DNA of 64,000 nucleotides from Desulfarculus baarsii DSM 2075 (GCF_000143965.1 NC_014365.1:1143501-1207500), one strand, 5' to 3'. Positions 9,289 to 18,534 are shown, numbered from the stretch's first letter. The notes: generated by a model from the sequence alone, not told the origin. Program-made: numbers and translations.

Positions 9289-9298
9289 GGATCAACCA

Positions 9299-10381
9299 AT
9301 GGAATACGCGAGCTTTTTGCAGATAGAAAACAAGCGCGTCGCCCTCGATCGGCCGACGTATTTCGTGGCCGACGTGGCCGCCAACCACGACGGCGACCTG
9401 GGCCGGGCCAAGGAGTTGATCGCCCTGGCCAAGGAGGCCGGGGCCGATGCGGTGAAGTTTCAGCATTTTTCCGCGCCGACCATCGTCAGCGACCACGGCT
9501 TTCAGGCCCTGGGCGCGCGGCAATCGCACCAGGCCGCTTGGGGCAAGTCGGTCTATCAGGTCTACGCCGCGGCCAGCCTGGACCCCGCCTGGACGCCCGA
9601 ACTGAAAAAAACCTGCGACAGCGTGGGCGTGGCCTTTTTCACCAGCCCGTACTCCAAGGAGTTGGTCGACGCCGTCGATCCCTTCGTGCCGGCCTTCAAG
9701 GTCGGCTCGGGCGACATCACCTGGCACGAGATCATCGACCACATGGCGCGCAAGGGCAAGCCCATGCTTTTGGCCACGGGCGCATCGCACCTGGAGGAGG
9801 TGCGCCAGGCGGTGGCGGTGGCGTTGGCCGTCAACCCCAACCTGGCCCTGATGCAGTGCAACACCAACTACACCGCCAAGGCCGAGAACTTCCGCCACGT
9901 CAACCTCAACGTGCTCAAGACCTACGCCGCCATGTATCCCGGCATGGTCTTGGGCCTCAGCGACCACACCCTGGGGCCCAGCACCGTTTTGGGCGCGGTG
10001 GCCCTGGGCGCGCGGGTGATCGAAAAGCATTTCACCGACGACCGCCGGCGCGAGGGCCCGGACCATCCCTTCTCCGAGGATCCGGCCTCGTGGCGGGAAA
10101 TGGTCCTGCGGGTGCGCGAACTGGAGGCCGCCCTGGGCTCGGGCGTCAAGCAAGTGGCCGACAACGAGCGCGAAACGGTGGTCCTGCAACGGCGGGCCAT
10201 CCGCCTGGCCGTGGACCTGGAGGCCGGCGCGACGCTGGCGCCAAGCCATCTGAGCGTGCTGCGACCCTGTCCGGGCGACGGCCTGCCGCCTTATTTGCTG
10301 CCAGAGGTCTTGGGCCGACGGTTGGCGCACGAAATGAAAAAGGGGGAGCATCTGCGGTGGACCGACCTGGACTGGCGATAG
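9299..10381 (+). CDS. NeuB-family sialic/nonulosonic acid synthase with SAF domain
   Basis: A 360-residue protein with the NeuB barrel (ADVAANHDGDLGRAKELI near residue 25, AVKFQHF, FFTSPYS, KVGSGDI, GLSDHT, VIEKHFTDDR) and a C-terminal SAF/antifreeze-like segment from about residue 290 (RRAIRLAVDLEAGATL). The family condenses phosphoenolpyruvate with an N-acyl hexosamine to give a nine-carbon 2-keto acid. Whether the product is pseudaminate, legionaminate, neuraminate or a variant cannot be decided here. The start ATG at 9299 lies ten bases after the reductase. The last 25 bases overlap the next glycosyltransferase start. Confidence 0.85.
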   Translation: MEYASFLQIENKRVALDRPTYFVADVAANHDGDLGRAKELIALAKEAGADAVKFQHFSAPTIVSDHGFQALGARQSHQAAWGKSVYQVYAAASLDPAWTPELKKTCDSVGVAFFTSPYSKELVDAVDPFVPAFKVGSGDITWHEIIDHMARKGKPMLLATGASHLEEVRQAVAVALAVNPNLALMQCNTNYTAKAENFRHVNLNVLKTYAAMYPGMVLGLSDHTLGPSTVLGAVALGARVIEKHFTDDRRREGPDHPFSEDPASWREMVLRVRELEAALGSGVKQVADNERETVVLQRRAIRLAVDLEAGATLAPSHLSVLRPCPGDGLPPYLLPEVLGRRLAHEMKKGEHLRWTDLDWR

Positions 10382-11064
10382 TGATCCCGGCCTACAACGA
10401 GCGGGACAGCATTGCCGAGGTGGCGCGGGCGGCGGCCGGCCACGGCGTGGTGATCGTCGTCGATGACGCCTCCGGCGACGGCACGGCCCAGGCGGCGCGC
10501 CAGGCCGGCGCGCTGGTGGTGACCCACGCGCTCAACCAGGGCTACGACGCGGCGCTCAACTCGGGCTTTGCCAAAGCCGCCGAACTGGGCTGCGCGGCGG
10601 TGGTGACCATCGACGCCGACGGCCAACACCCGGCCGGGCTGCTCGGCCTGTTCGCCGCCAGGCTGGCCGACGGCGTCGACGTGGTGGCCGGCTGCCGGCC
10701 CAGCAAGCCGCGCCTGGCCGAAAGGCTCTTTGGCCTGGCCACCAGGCTGTTGTGCGGCGTCAAGGATCCCCTGTGCGGCATGAAGGGCTACCGCATGTCG
10801 CTCTACCGCGAGTTGGGCCACTTCGACAGCTATGGCTCCATCGGTTCGGAGCTGTTGCTTTTTGCCGCCCGCAACGAAAAACGCATCGAACAGATTCCCG
10901 TGCCCATCGCCGCGCGGCGCGGCCGCAGCCGTTTCGGCGCGGGCCTGGGCAGTAACATTCGTATTTTCCGGGCCATGGTCAAGGGCTTGGCCCGGTGGAG
11001 AAGCCAGTCGTGGACAGCATCTTGTGGCGCGAGGAAAGCGACCGTTACACCCAAAGGGCGCTGA
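10357..11064 (+). CDS. Family 2 glycosyltransferase, polyprenyl-phosphate sugar synthase type
   Basis: A 235-residue GT-A enzyme with IVIPAYNERDSI at the N-terminus, VVDDASGDGTA, the metal-binding TIDADGQHP, and GYRMSLYRE. The pattern fits dolichyl/undecaprenyl-phosphate sugar transferases. GTG at 10357 is preceded by AGGGGGAG, and the gene overlaps the end of the NeuB-family gene. No membrane helix is visible, so lipid-carrier transfer would be at the cytosolic face. The C-terminal 15 residues overlap the next gene in another frame and may not be conserved. Confidence 0.75.
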   Translation: MDRPGLAIVIPAYNERDSIAEVARAAAGHGVVIVVDDASGDGTAQAARQAGALVVTHALNQGYDAALNSGFAKAAELGCAAVVTIDADGQHPAGLLGLFAARLADGVDVVAGCRPSKPRLAERLFGLATRLLCGVKDPLCGMKGYRMSLYRELGHFDSYGSIGSELLLFAARNEKRIEQIPVPIAARRGRSRFGAGLGSNIRIFRAMVKGLARWRSQSWTASCGARKATVTPKGR

Positions 11065-11696
11065 AGGCGGCCAACGGCGACGTGGACAGGCTTTTCGCCC
11101 ACCACCGCGACCTGGCCCGGCAGGGCCGCGAGGTCATGGACGCGCTGGGTTTCACGCCGACCAGGGTCTTGGACCTTGGTTGCGGCTACGGCGGCGGCGT
11201 GCAGGCCTTTGCCGAGCAATATCCCGACGCCGAGTTCGAGGGCGTCGACCCCGGCGCGGAGAGCATCGCCACGGCGCGCCGCCTGGTCAGCCACCAGCGG
11301 GCCCGCTTCACGGTGGGTTTCGGGCACGATCTGCCCCAGGCCGACGAAAGCTTCGACCTGGTGCTTCTGGTGATGGTGTTGCAGTGGGTGCCCCGGGCCT
11401 ATCTGGCCCGCACCATTGCCCAGGCCGAGCGCGTGCTGCGCGTCGGAGGCATGATTTTGCTTTGGGATTTCGCGCCGTTCCAGATGGTCATGTCGCAATC
11501 GCGGCACAATGATCAGGTCTATATCTTCAAAAACGACTATAAAGAGATGTTCACGGCGCTGCCCTGGCTGCGCCTGGTGCATCATTATGTCAAACGCATG
11601 GAGATGGGGCCGGGCTATCAGTTCAGTTCGTCTTTCATCAAGAAATGCCCCATCGAACAGATTTACGCCCTGACGCCCGGGCCGACGGAAAACTAG
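10995..11696 (+). CDS. Class I SAM-dependent methyltransferase
   Basis: A 233-residue methyltransferase with motif I RVLDLGCGYGGG near residue 57, acidic motif II FEGVDPG, and the post-motif AERVLRVGGMILLWDF near residue 150. It starts at GTG 10995 inside the end of the preceding glycosyltransferase; GTG 11010 is an alternative. The C-terminal part (YQFSSSFIKKCP) is not diagnostic. It sits in a row of sugar genes, so O- or N-methylation of a glycan is plausible; the acceptor is unknown. Confidence 0.75.
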   Translation: MEKPVVDSILWREESDRYTQRALKAANGDVDRLFAHHRDLARQGREVMDALGFTPTRVLDLGCGYGGGVQAFAEQYPDAEFEGVDPGAESIATARRLVSHQRARFTVGFGHDLPQADESFDLVLLVMVLQWVPRAYLARTIAQAERVLRVGGMILLWDFAPFQMVMSQSRHNDQVYIFKNDYKEMFTALPWLRLVHHYVKRMEMGPGYQFSSSFIKKCPIEQIYALTPGPTEN

Positions 11697-11722
11697 CGCC
11701 AGCCGACAAGGACGGATAAGCC

Positions 11723-12553
11723 ATGGATCAGCATACTCAAGCGGTGCTCGATTACAGCCTGGCGGTTTTGCGAGGCCAGGCGCCGCATTCCTTCGATCAC
11801 CCCCTGCCGGCCAGCATCTCCTCGCGCTCCATCGAGGTGCCGTGGGTGGCCGAGACGCTGCGCGGGCTGGGGGCCAAGCGTCACCTGGACGTGGGCTTTA
11901 GCCTCAGCAGCCTGGACAGCCTTGGCGTGCTGCTGGCCAACCGCCGGGATAACGGCGTCGAGCTGCAAGCGGTCGACATCATCGAGCCCCAGCGGGTCCA
12001 GACCCGCTATCCCGCCGCGTGGCTGGCCGAGATCATGTCGGTGCCGGTGCGGGTGGGCGACATCCGGGCCATGAGCCTGGAGGCGGGGGGCCACGACCTG
12101 ATCAGCCTTATCTCGACCATCGAGCACATCGGCTTTGACAAGCCAGCGGCTGACCAGGGCCGCAGCGCCTTTGACCGGGCCGAGAGCGAGGCGGAGGTGG
12201 TCACCCAGCGGGCGGCCGACGTCAACCGCCGGGTTCTGGACAATCTGCGCGGCGCGCTGGCCGCGGGTGGCCACCTGTTGTTGACCGTGCCCATGGGCAA
12301 GGGCGGCCCGGTGGTCCTGCGGGACAGCCTGGGTTTTTTTTGCGTGCAATGGGAATACGAGGCCGCGTCCTGGGCCGAGATCGTCGAGCACCCCGGCTTC
12401 GAGCTGGTGGAGAGCCATTATTTCATATTAGGCGACGACCTGGTTTGGCGCGCGGTAAACGGCCCGGCCGGCCTGGCCCGGGCCGAGGCCCGGCATCTGA
12501 GCCACAGCACCGGCTGCGCCTTGGCGCTTCTGCGCAAAAAAGCCGGCGCGTGA
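11723..12553 (+). CDS. Methyltransferase-like protein of the glycan cluster
   Basis: A 276-residue soluble protein with a weak methyltransferase pattern: [14 protein letters not shown] replaces the usual glycine-rich motif I, followed by [31 protein letters not shown] and [12 protein letters not shown]. The last segments match motifs IV and V of class I methyltransferases. The loss of the GxGxG loop suggests altered cofactor binding or a structural role. ATG 11723 has AAGGA upstream. Position between a methyltransferase and an acyltransferase supports glycan tailoring. Confidence 0.65.
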   Translation: MDQHTQAVLDYSLAVLRGQAPHSFDHPLPASISSRSIEVPWVAETLRGLGAKRHLDVGFSLSSLDSLGVLLANRRDNGVELQAVDIIEPQRVQTRYPAAWLAEIMSVPVRVGDIRAMSLEAGGHDLISLISTIEHIGFDKPAADQGRSAFDRAESEAEVVTQRAADVNRRVLDNLRGALAAGGHLLLTVPMGKGGPVVLRDSLGFFCVQWEYEAASWAEIVEHPGFELVESHYFILGDDLVWRAVNGPAGLARAEARHLSHSTGCALALLRKKAGA

Positions 12554-12569
12554 GGGGAGGCGGCAAGGC

Positions 12570-13091
12570 ATGACTCCGCGCGGGGAATATCGTTTCGCCA
12601 TCCACAACAGCCTGGTGCGGCTGCGCAAGCGCGTCCTGAGCGCCTACTATCGCTACCTGTTGGGCGGCTTCGGGCCGGGTTCGCAGGTGCTGGGCTGCAT
12701 TGTGGCCTACGGCCCGCGCCACATCCGGGTGGGCGCGCGCTGCACGATCAACAAGGGCGTGATTCTCAACGGTCACGGCGGCATCCGCATCGCCGATCAC
12801 GTGACCCTGTCGCCACGGGTGATCATCAGCACCGCCGCCCTGGACATGAAGGGCGGGCAACCGCCCTATCGGCACAGTTTCGCCCCGGTGACCATCGGGC
12901 GCGGGGCCTGGATCGCCTCGGGCGCGCAACTGATGCCGGGGGTGACCATCGGCGACGGGGCGCTGGTGGCCGCCGGCGCGGTGGTCACCAAGGACGTGCC
13001 GCCCCGGGCCGTGGTGGGCGGGGTTCCTGCCCGCCTGCTGGGCTGGGTCGACGATGATGACGCCACAGGGCGCGACGGAGCGGAGTCGTAG
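12570..13091 (+). CDS. Hexapeptide-repeat O/N-acyltransferase
   Basis: A 173-residue left-handed beta-helix protein of the WbbJ/NodL/maltose acetyltransferase type. Hexapeptide turns run from about residue 45 ([17 protein letters not shown]) to 155, ending with [22 protein letters not shown], the classic C-terminal signature. These enzymes use acyl-CoA and act as trimers in the cytoplasm. The start ATG at 12570 is preceded by GGGGAGG. In the nonulosonate block no PseH-type GNAT is visible; this is the only acyltransferase candidate in the cluster, although it could equally O-acetylate a finished glycan. Confidence 0.82.
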   Translation: MTPRGEYRFAIHNSLVRLRKRVLSAYYRYLLGGFGPGSQVLGCIVAYGPRHIRVGARCTINKGVILNGHGGIRIADHVTLSPRVIISTAALDMKGGQPPYRHSFAPVTIGRGAWIASGAQLMPGVTIGDGALVAAGAVVTKDVPPRAVVGGVPARLLGWVDDDDATGRDGAES

Positions 13092-13122
13092 TTTTCTCCG
13101 CGCGGGGCAAGGAGGCCCGAAG

Positions 13123-14367
13123 ATGTACAATCACGTGGTGTTGGACATATCCGGCAAGTGCAACGCGCGTTGCACCTGGTGCGTGACCGGTTACCGCAAC
13201 CGCCAAGGCGTGGCCTACGGCCGCTACATGACGCCTCAAGACGTCGCCAAGGTGATCGACTACCTGCGGGAGCAGCGCATCATCACCCCAGACGCCTATT
13301 TTTTCCTCTACAACTGGGGCGAGCCGCTGATAAACCCCCATTTCGCCGAGATCGTCGAGGAGCTCAACCGCCGGGAGGTCACCTACATCATCAGCACCAA
13401 CGCCTCGCGGGTGGTCGAGTTCGCCGGCGCCGACGATCTGCGCAACCTGCGGGCGATCGTCTTTTCCATGTGCGGCTTTTCCCAGGCCTCCTACGAGCGC
13501 GTGCATGGCTTCAATTTCGAGAAGATCAAGAACAACATCCAGCGAATCATGGCCAATTACCGCGCTCACGGCTTCGCGGGCAAGGCCGAGATCCGCTACC
13601 ACGTCTACCAGTTCAACCTCGACGAGATCCCCGGCGTGCTGGCCTTCGCCAAGGAGAACCACCTGGGCCTGTCGCCGACCTACGCCGGCATCCCCGACCT
13701 CAAAAGGCTCATGGCCTATTTCGCCGACGACATGGAGCCCGGCCAGTTGAAGGACGTCTCGCGCGATCTGATCTTCCACTACGTCGACGAAGTCGCCGCG
13801 CGCATGCCAGCCGATTATCGCTGCCCCTATCACGACGCCTTGCTCATCGACGACGACTTTCAGGTGCTGACCTGCTGCCTGGTGACTCCCGAGATGGAAA
13901 ACTACAGCATCGGCAACCTGTTCGACCTCGACCTGGAGCGCATGCGGGAACTGAAGGTCAGCCAACCCATCTGCGCCGAGTGTTACAGGTTGGCCGCGCC
14001 GTATCTGGTCAACAACCGGCCCTATCCCAAGCTGGTCGACGAGCTGGACCTGCGGCTCGATAGTTACGACCCCGCGCGGCCGCTCTATGTGTGGGGGGCC
14101 AAGCGCATGGGCGTCGAGGCCGCCGCCAGGCTGCGGGCCATGGGCCTGGAGCCGGCCGGCTTCATCGAAGACGACGACGACGCGCCGGCGGTGGCCATCG
14201 ACCCCGCCGCGCTGCACGGCGTGGGCGTGCTGGAAGCCGGCGGCGCGCGGCCCTTCGTGGTGGTGGCCAGCGAATACATGCATCCGAAGATCCAGGCGCT
14301 GCAGCGCATGGGCTACCGCCCGCGCCAGGACTACGAAGTGACCGCGGTGGTCAAGCGGGATTACTAG
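13123..14367 (+). CDS. Radical SAM enzyme with extra C-terminal domain
   Basis: A 414-residue radical SAM protein. The cluster motif is Cys13-x3-Cys17-x2-Cys20 (GKCNARCTWC), right at the N-terminus. A second Cys group near residues 240-290 (CPYH, LTCCLV, ICAEC) looks like a SPASM-type auxiliary-cluster region. After residue 325 a separate Rossmann-like tail begins (PLYVWGAKRMGVEAAARL), as seen in some sugar-modifying proteins. ATG 13123 is supported by AAGGAGG at 13109-13115; a longer reading from 13054 overlaps the acyltransferase. Location in a glycan cluster suggests radical modification of a sugar or peptide acceptor; the reaction is unknown. Confidence 0.8.
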   Translation: MYNHVVLDISGKCNARCTWCVTGYRNRQGVAYGRYMTPQDVAKVIDYLREQRIITPDAYFFLYNWGEPLINPHFAEIVEELNRREVTYIISTNASRVVEFAGADDLRNLRAIVFSMCGFSQASYERVHGFNFEKIKNNIQRIMANYRAHGFAGKAEIRYHVYQFNLDEIPGVLAFAKENHLGLSPTYAGIPDLKRLMAYFADDMEPGQLKDVSRDLIFHYVDEVAARMPADYRCPYHDALLIDDDFQVLTCCLVTPEMENYSIGNLFDLDLERMRELKVSQPICAECYRLAAPYLVNNRPYPKLVDELDLRLDSYDPARPLYVWGAKRMGVEAAARLRAMGLEPAGFIEDDDDAPAVAIDPAALHGVGVLEAGGARPFVVVASEYMHPKIQALQRMGYRPRQDYEVTAVVKRDY

Positions 14368-14416
14368 GCCGGCCGCGCGGCGGTTTTTCGGCGGCGGCCA
14401 GGGAGGGCCGCGAGCT

Positions 14417-15304
14417 TTGACCCACAACGCCAACACGCCAAACCGCGACGACGTCGCCTGGTTCCTCGAGCGGCTGACCGTCTATATCTGCACCTTCAAC
14501 GAGCACGACAACATCGGCCCGTGCGTCGCGGCCGTGCGCGCCAACGGCTGCCGGCGGGTGGTGGTCGTCGACGCCAGCCCCGACGAGCGCACCGCCCAGG
14601 CCGCCCGGGCCGCCGGGGCCGAGGTGCTAAGGGCCGCCAAGGGCCTGGCCAGCCAGCGCCAGCGGGCCGTGGATCACTGCCAAAGCGAGTTTCTGCTCTT
14701 TGTCGACGCCGACGACCGCCTGGCGACCGATTGCGCGGCCACGCTCTGGGAGGACATGCGCGCCAACGGCTACGCCGCGGTGCAGGCCCGCCTGGGCGTC
14801 TGGCGGCCGCAAAGCTATTGGCAAAAGGCGGCCGACGCCCTGTGGCGGCTCTGCCTGTTCACGCCTGGCCCGACCAACATGGTGGGCCGGCCGGCCCTCT
14901 ACCGGCGCGAGGCCCTGGCCAGGGCCGGCCTGGACATCTCCTTTGACGGGGTGGGCAATGAAGACGCCGCCCTGAGCATCCGCCTGGAGCGGCTGGGCTA
15001 TGGCCAGGGCGTGGGCAGGGGCCTCAGCCTGCGCCGCCAGCCGGCCAGTTTCGCGGAAAACCTGGCCGCCTGGCGCAAATACGGCCGGGGCGACGCGCAA
15101 TTGATCAGGCGTTATCCGGCCAAGCGGGCGGCGGTGTTGTCCCATCTGCTGGTGAACTATCCGCTGCGCAGAAGCTGGCGTCTGGCGCGCCGGGGCGCGG
15201 GGCGCTACGCCGGCTATTGCCTGGCCATGGGCCTGTTCCGCTTTTTTTTCATGGCCGTGGCCCTGACGCCCGGGCTTTCCGCAAAAGCGAAGGAGAAGAA
15301 ATGA
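14417..15304 (+). CDS. Family 2 glycosyltransferase
   Basis: A 295-residue GT-A enzyme with LTVYICTFNEHDNIG at residue 20, VVVVDASPDERTA, and the metal site LFVDADDRL. The C-terminal region is basic with a hydrophobic end (GYCLAMGLFRFFFMAVAL) that may anchor it to the membrane. Starts at TTG 14417 with GGGAGGG nine bases upstream; no better start is visible. The stop overlaps the next start as ATGA, so it is translationally coupled to the B12-binding radical SAM gene. Confidence 0.75.
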   Translation: MTHNANTPNRDDVAWFLERLTVYICTFNEHDNIGPCVAAVRANGCRRVVVVDASPDERTAQAARAAGAEVLRAAKGLASQRQRAVDHCQSEFLLFVDADDRLATDCAATLWEDMRANGYAAVQARLGVWRPQSYWQKAADALWRLCLFTPGPTNMVGRPALYRREALARAGLDISFDGVGNEDAALSIRLERLGYGQGVGRGLSLRRQPASFAENLAAWRKYGRGDAQLIRRYPAKRAAVLSHLLVNYPLRRSWRLARRGAGRYAGYCLAMGLFRFFFMAVALTPGLSAKAKEKK

Positions 15305-16971
15305 AAATCGAACGGGTGTTGTTGCTCAACCCCCCCGACCCCAGCTTGTGGGCCGACGGTCGATCCGGCTACTCCTATTTCGAGCCGCCGCTTGGCTTGA
15401 TGTATGTCTTTGATTATCTGCGCAAAAACACCAGCTTGACCGTCAAGTTGGTCGACCTGAGCATCGAGATGCGCTTTGAGGGGAAAAGCTCCCTGCCGGC
15501 GCTGCTCGACGATCTGCTGGCCGATTTTCGGCCCGACATGGTGGCCATCGCCACGCTTTATTACAACAGCCTGCACATCTTTCACGCCCTGGCCGGGATG
15601 ATCAAGCAGCGGGCCCCCCAGGCCGTCGTGGTCATGGGCGGTCACTATCCCACACACATGACCCGCGAGTGCCTGGCCGACGTCAACGTGGATTACGCCG
15701 TGCTCTCCGAGGGCGAGTTGGGCCTGGGCGGACTGATCGAGGCCCTCAACGCCGGCCGCGACCCGGCCCAGGTGGAGGGCCTGGCCTTTACCCGCGACGG
15801 CGTGCTGACGCGCAACGCTCGGCGCAATTTCTGGAAAGGCTTCGCCGAGGCCGGCCGGCTGTCCTGGGAGCAGGTTCGTTTCGACCACTACTTCAAGGAC
15901 AGCCGCAACGTGCTGCACCGCGTCCGCGAGGCCGGCGAACTGCGCATCGCGGCCATCACCGCCAGCCGCGGCTGCCCTTATCACTGCGCCTTTTGTTCTT
16001 CGCAAAACATGTGGCGCGGGCATTGGCGCAGACGGCGGGTGGCGCTGGTCATCGACGAGATACGTTTTCTCATGGACCGGCACGGGGTCAACACCATCGT
16101 CTTCAACGACGAAAACATCAGCGTCAACCGCGCCTGGTTCCTGGAGCTGCTCGGCGAACTGGCCAAGCTGGGCGTCACCTGGATCTCGGGCGGCGGGCTT
16201 TCCGTGCGCAGCCTCGACGACCCGCGAGTGGTCGACGAGATGTATCGTAGCGGGGTGGGGCTTTTCAACCTGGCTTTCGAATCCACCAGCGATCGCACCC
16301 TGCGGCGCATCGGCAAGGCCCTGACTACCGAGGAGTCGGCCAGGGTCATCGAACTGGTGCGCCAACGCGGTGACGGCTACGTCACCGGCTTTTTCATCTC
16401 GGGCTTTCCCTTCGAGACCATGGCCGACGTGCGCGACAACCTCGACCGGGCCGGCGCGCTGGACATCGACTGGAAATGCTACTATTGCTTCCAGCCGTTT
16501 CCCGGCGCGCCGCTTTACGAACAATGCCTGCAAGAGGGCCTCATCGAGGCCTTCGACGCCAACTATGGCGAAAATTTCCACGCGCCCCAACTCAAACACA
16601 TCGACTACACGCCGCAAGAGCTTTTCGACGAGAACTACCGGGCCAATCTGCGCTTCAATTTTTTGGCAAACCGCAACCTGGCCCTGGGTTCACCGGCGGC
16701 GCTGGAACAGGCGCGGCGGGATTTCACCTATGTCCTGGACATGGCCCCGACGCATGTTTTCGCCTGGTTGGGCCTGGCCACCATTGCCCAGCGCCAGCGG
16801 CGTCCCGACCTGGCCGGGCAATATCTGGCCAAGGCGCGGCACGGCCTGGCCAACGATTCGTTCGATTGGGCCAATTATCTGCAAGGCTTTGGCATGAGCC
16901 TGGACGCGCCGGCCGACGGGCCGGGCGGCGGCTGGGCCGATCACTTTGTCGCGGCGCAAGGCCATGCATAG
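15301..16971 (+). CDS. Cobalamin-binding-type radical SAM protein
   Basis: A 556-residue protein with an N-terminal B12-binding-like Rossmann domain (VLLLNPPDPSLW to about residue 150, including VVMGGHYPTHM) and a radical SAM core with Cys225-x3-Cys229-x2-Cys232 (GCPYHCAFC). Architecture matches BchE/P-methylase-like enzymes that methylate or rearrange unactivated carbons. The canonical DxHxxG cobalamin ligand motif is not seen, as in many relatives. ATG 15301 follows AAGGAG. It is the second radical SAM gene of the glycan cluster and may C-methylate a sugar; that is inference. Confidence 0.8.
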   Translation: MKIERVLLLNPPDPSLWADGRSGYSYFEPPLGLMYVFDYLRKNTSLTVKLVDLSIEMRFEGKSSLPALLDDLLADFRPDMVAIATLYYNSLHIFHALAGMIKQRAPQAVVVMGGHYPTHMTRECLADVNVDYAVLSEGELGLGGLIEALNAGRDPAQVEGLAFTRDGVLTRNARRNFWKGFAEAGRLSWEQVRFDHYFKDSRNVLHRVREAGELRIAAITASRGCPYHCAFCSSQNMWRGHWRRRRVALVIDEIRFLMDRHGVNTIVFNDENISVNRAWFLELLGELAKLGVTWISGGGLSVRSLDDPRVVDEMYRSGVGLFNLAFESTSDRTLRRIGKALTTEESARVIELVRQRGDGYVTGFFISGFPFETMADVRDNLDRAGALDIDWKCYYCFQPFPGAPLYEQCLQEGLIEAFDANYGENFHAPQLKHIDYTPQELFDENYRANLRFNFLANRNLALGSPAALEQARRDFTYVLDMAPTHVFAWLGLATIAQRQRRPDLAGQYLAKARHGLANDSFDWANYLQGFGMSLDAPADGPGGGWADHFVAAQGHA

Positions 16972-18127
16972 CCAGCAGGCCCGCCTGGCCGGGCAATACC
17001 TTTTCGTCAACCCCGTCGCGCCGGCCGACAAGCCGCCCGAACGCCACGCGGCCAGGCTGGGCGATCAATGGTATTTCTCCAGCGGTGGCCGGTTGTTTTG
17101 CATCGCCGCCACCGAGTTGGCCCGTAGTGAGGCCAGCCTGGGCCCGGCGCGGGAAGTCCCGCTGCCGGCGGGGCGGGTGCGCGGCCTGATCTCGTTCAAG
17201 GGCTGCCTGGGCGTGGCCCTCCAAGCGCCGGATCAGGGGCGCACGCGGCTCTTTTGCCGGCGATCCGCCGACGCCCAGTGGCGGCCGGGCCCGGAGTTCG
17301 TTGGCGAGCCGTCGCAGTTCTGCCGTGGGCCCGGCGACCGCGCGGCCTTTTTCGCCGTCAACCCCGACGACAAGGACCAGCCGGAGCCCCGGCCGATCTA
17401 TTATTCGACCGACGGCATGAACTGGGTCGTCTTCGATTACATCCACGCCACCGAGGCCCAGCACGTGCACAGCCTTGGCCTCCTGCAAGACGATCTGGTC
17501 CTGTTGGTGGGCGACCTGCACTTCCGGCATCTGCGCATCCGCGCCTTTGATCAGGGCGGCCAGGTGATCGACGATCCGCTGGGGCGCCACCGCCGCTATC
17601 TGGGCCTGGCCGAACACTCGCTCTATCACATGCTGCCCGGCCCGGACGGGCGGCCCCTTTTCGCCCTGGACGGGCCGACGATTTTGCTGGACGCGGCCGG
17701 ACAGGTGGCGTTCAAGGATCAGAGCCCCATGGCCAGCGGTTTTCAGGTGGCGGCCCATGGTTGCTTCGCCGCCCGGCCCGACGCGCTGATCTTTGGCGTG
17801 TGGCGGCGTAGCGCCCAAAGCCCCTTCCCCTGCCTGTACGTGGCCACGCCCAGCCGGTTTTACAAATACGTCAATCAGAGCCGGCCCTTTGCCGAAGGCC
17901 TGGCCTGGACGGGCTATCAGTTCAACGACGCCACGCCGCGAAACCTGGGCGGCGTGGGCGACCATTGTTTTTGGCCGTGTTATGGCTGCGAGTCGGCCTA
18001 CTTTGCGTTACTGGATCAGGCCGAGGCCGAGCAACTGCTGCGCAACCAGGGCGGCCGCCTGACGGTCGTCCCCGGCGATCAACGGCGGGCCACTTTCACC
18101 TTGCCGGCGCTGCTGCCGTTGGATTGA
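16964..18127 (+). CDS. Uncharacterised beta-rich, propeller-like protein
   Basis: A 387-residue protein with many short beta-strand patterns and repeated aromatic/Asp turns such as YYSTDGMNW and HSLGLLQDDLVLLVGD, reminiscent of BNR/sialidase-like propellers. No signal peptide or membrane helix is evident. I do not recognise a named family. ATG 16964 overlaps the previous stop; a TTG at 16946 would extend it by six residues. It is the last gene of the plus-strand cluster, so a link to surface-glycan recognition or processing is plausible but unproven. Confidence 0.6.
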   Translation: MHSQQARLAGQYLFVNPVAPADKPPERHAARLGDQWYFSSGGRLFCIAATELARSEASLGPAREVPLPAGRVRGLISFKGCLGVALQAPDQGRTRLFCRRSADAQWRPGPEFVGEPSQFCRGPGDRAAFFAVNPDDKDQPEPRPIYYSTDGMNWVVFDYIHATEAQHVHSLGLLQDDLVLLVGDLHFRHLRIRAFDQGGQVIDDPLGRHRRYLGLAEHSLYHMLPGPDGRPLFALDGPTILLDAAGQVAFKDQSPMASGFQVAAHGCFAARPDALIFGVWRRSAQSPFPCLYVATPSRFYKYVNQSRPFAEGLAWTGYQFNDATPRNLGGVGDHCFWPCYGCESAYFALLDQAEAEQLLRNQGGRLTVVPGDQRRATFTLPALLPLD

Positions 18128-18200
18128 CGCGCGTTTTGGCGCCGAGCGCCTTGGGCGGCGCGGCGGGGTGGGTAGTCGGGCTGCCCCGGTCGAGGCCCCC

Positions 18201-18234
18201 AAAATACAAAGAGCCACGCCCGGCGCGTGGCTCT
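18201..18234 (-). terminator. Rho-independent terminator of the tRNA gene
   Basis: On the minus strand a GC stem of about ten pairs (AGAGCCACGC with GCGTGGCTCT, 18210-18234) is followed by TTTGTATTTT. It lies just downstream of the tRNA-Arg 3' end, so it should end that transcript. On the plus strand no T-run follows the stem, so it is a poor terminator for the glycan cluster. Confidence 0.75.
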
Positions 18235-18246
18235 GAAAAAAAGGCG

Positions 18247-18323
<77 letters not shown>

Positions 18324-18343
18324 ACGCCGTCGTCACATCGGCT

Positions 18344-18372
18344 TTCATATCACACCGGCCGCGCCTTGTCCA
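18344..18372 (-). promoter_or_regulatory. Predicted promoter of tRNA-Arg
   Basis: On the minus strand TGGACA (18367-18372) and TATGAA (18344-18349) are separated by 17 bases, a good sigma-70 layout. The start would fall about 14 bases upstream of the mature tRNA 5' end. Confidence 0.5.
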
Positions 18373-18449
18373 CCGGCGGCGCGGCCCCCTGGTCATTTTG
18401 CCCGGCGGCGGATTATCGGCCAAACCGCGCCCCAGGCCCACGGACGGGC

Positions 18450-18478
18450 TTGCCATTTGCGCCCTTGTGGCGTAATTA
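18450..18478 (+). promoter_or_regulatory. Predicted promoter of the crotonase-family gene
   Basis: TTGCCA (18450-18455), a 17-base spacer and TAATTA (18473-18478) precede the gene at 18535 with a leader of about 50 bases. The rest of the gap from 18373 to 18449 is GC-rich and shows nothing else I can name. Confidence 0.45.
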
Positions 18479-18534
18479 TGGGCAATCCGAAAAAAACCGG
18501 CGACTCAACCGCCGCCCGAGCCCATGGAGTTGTC

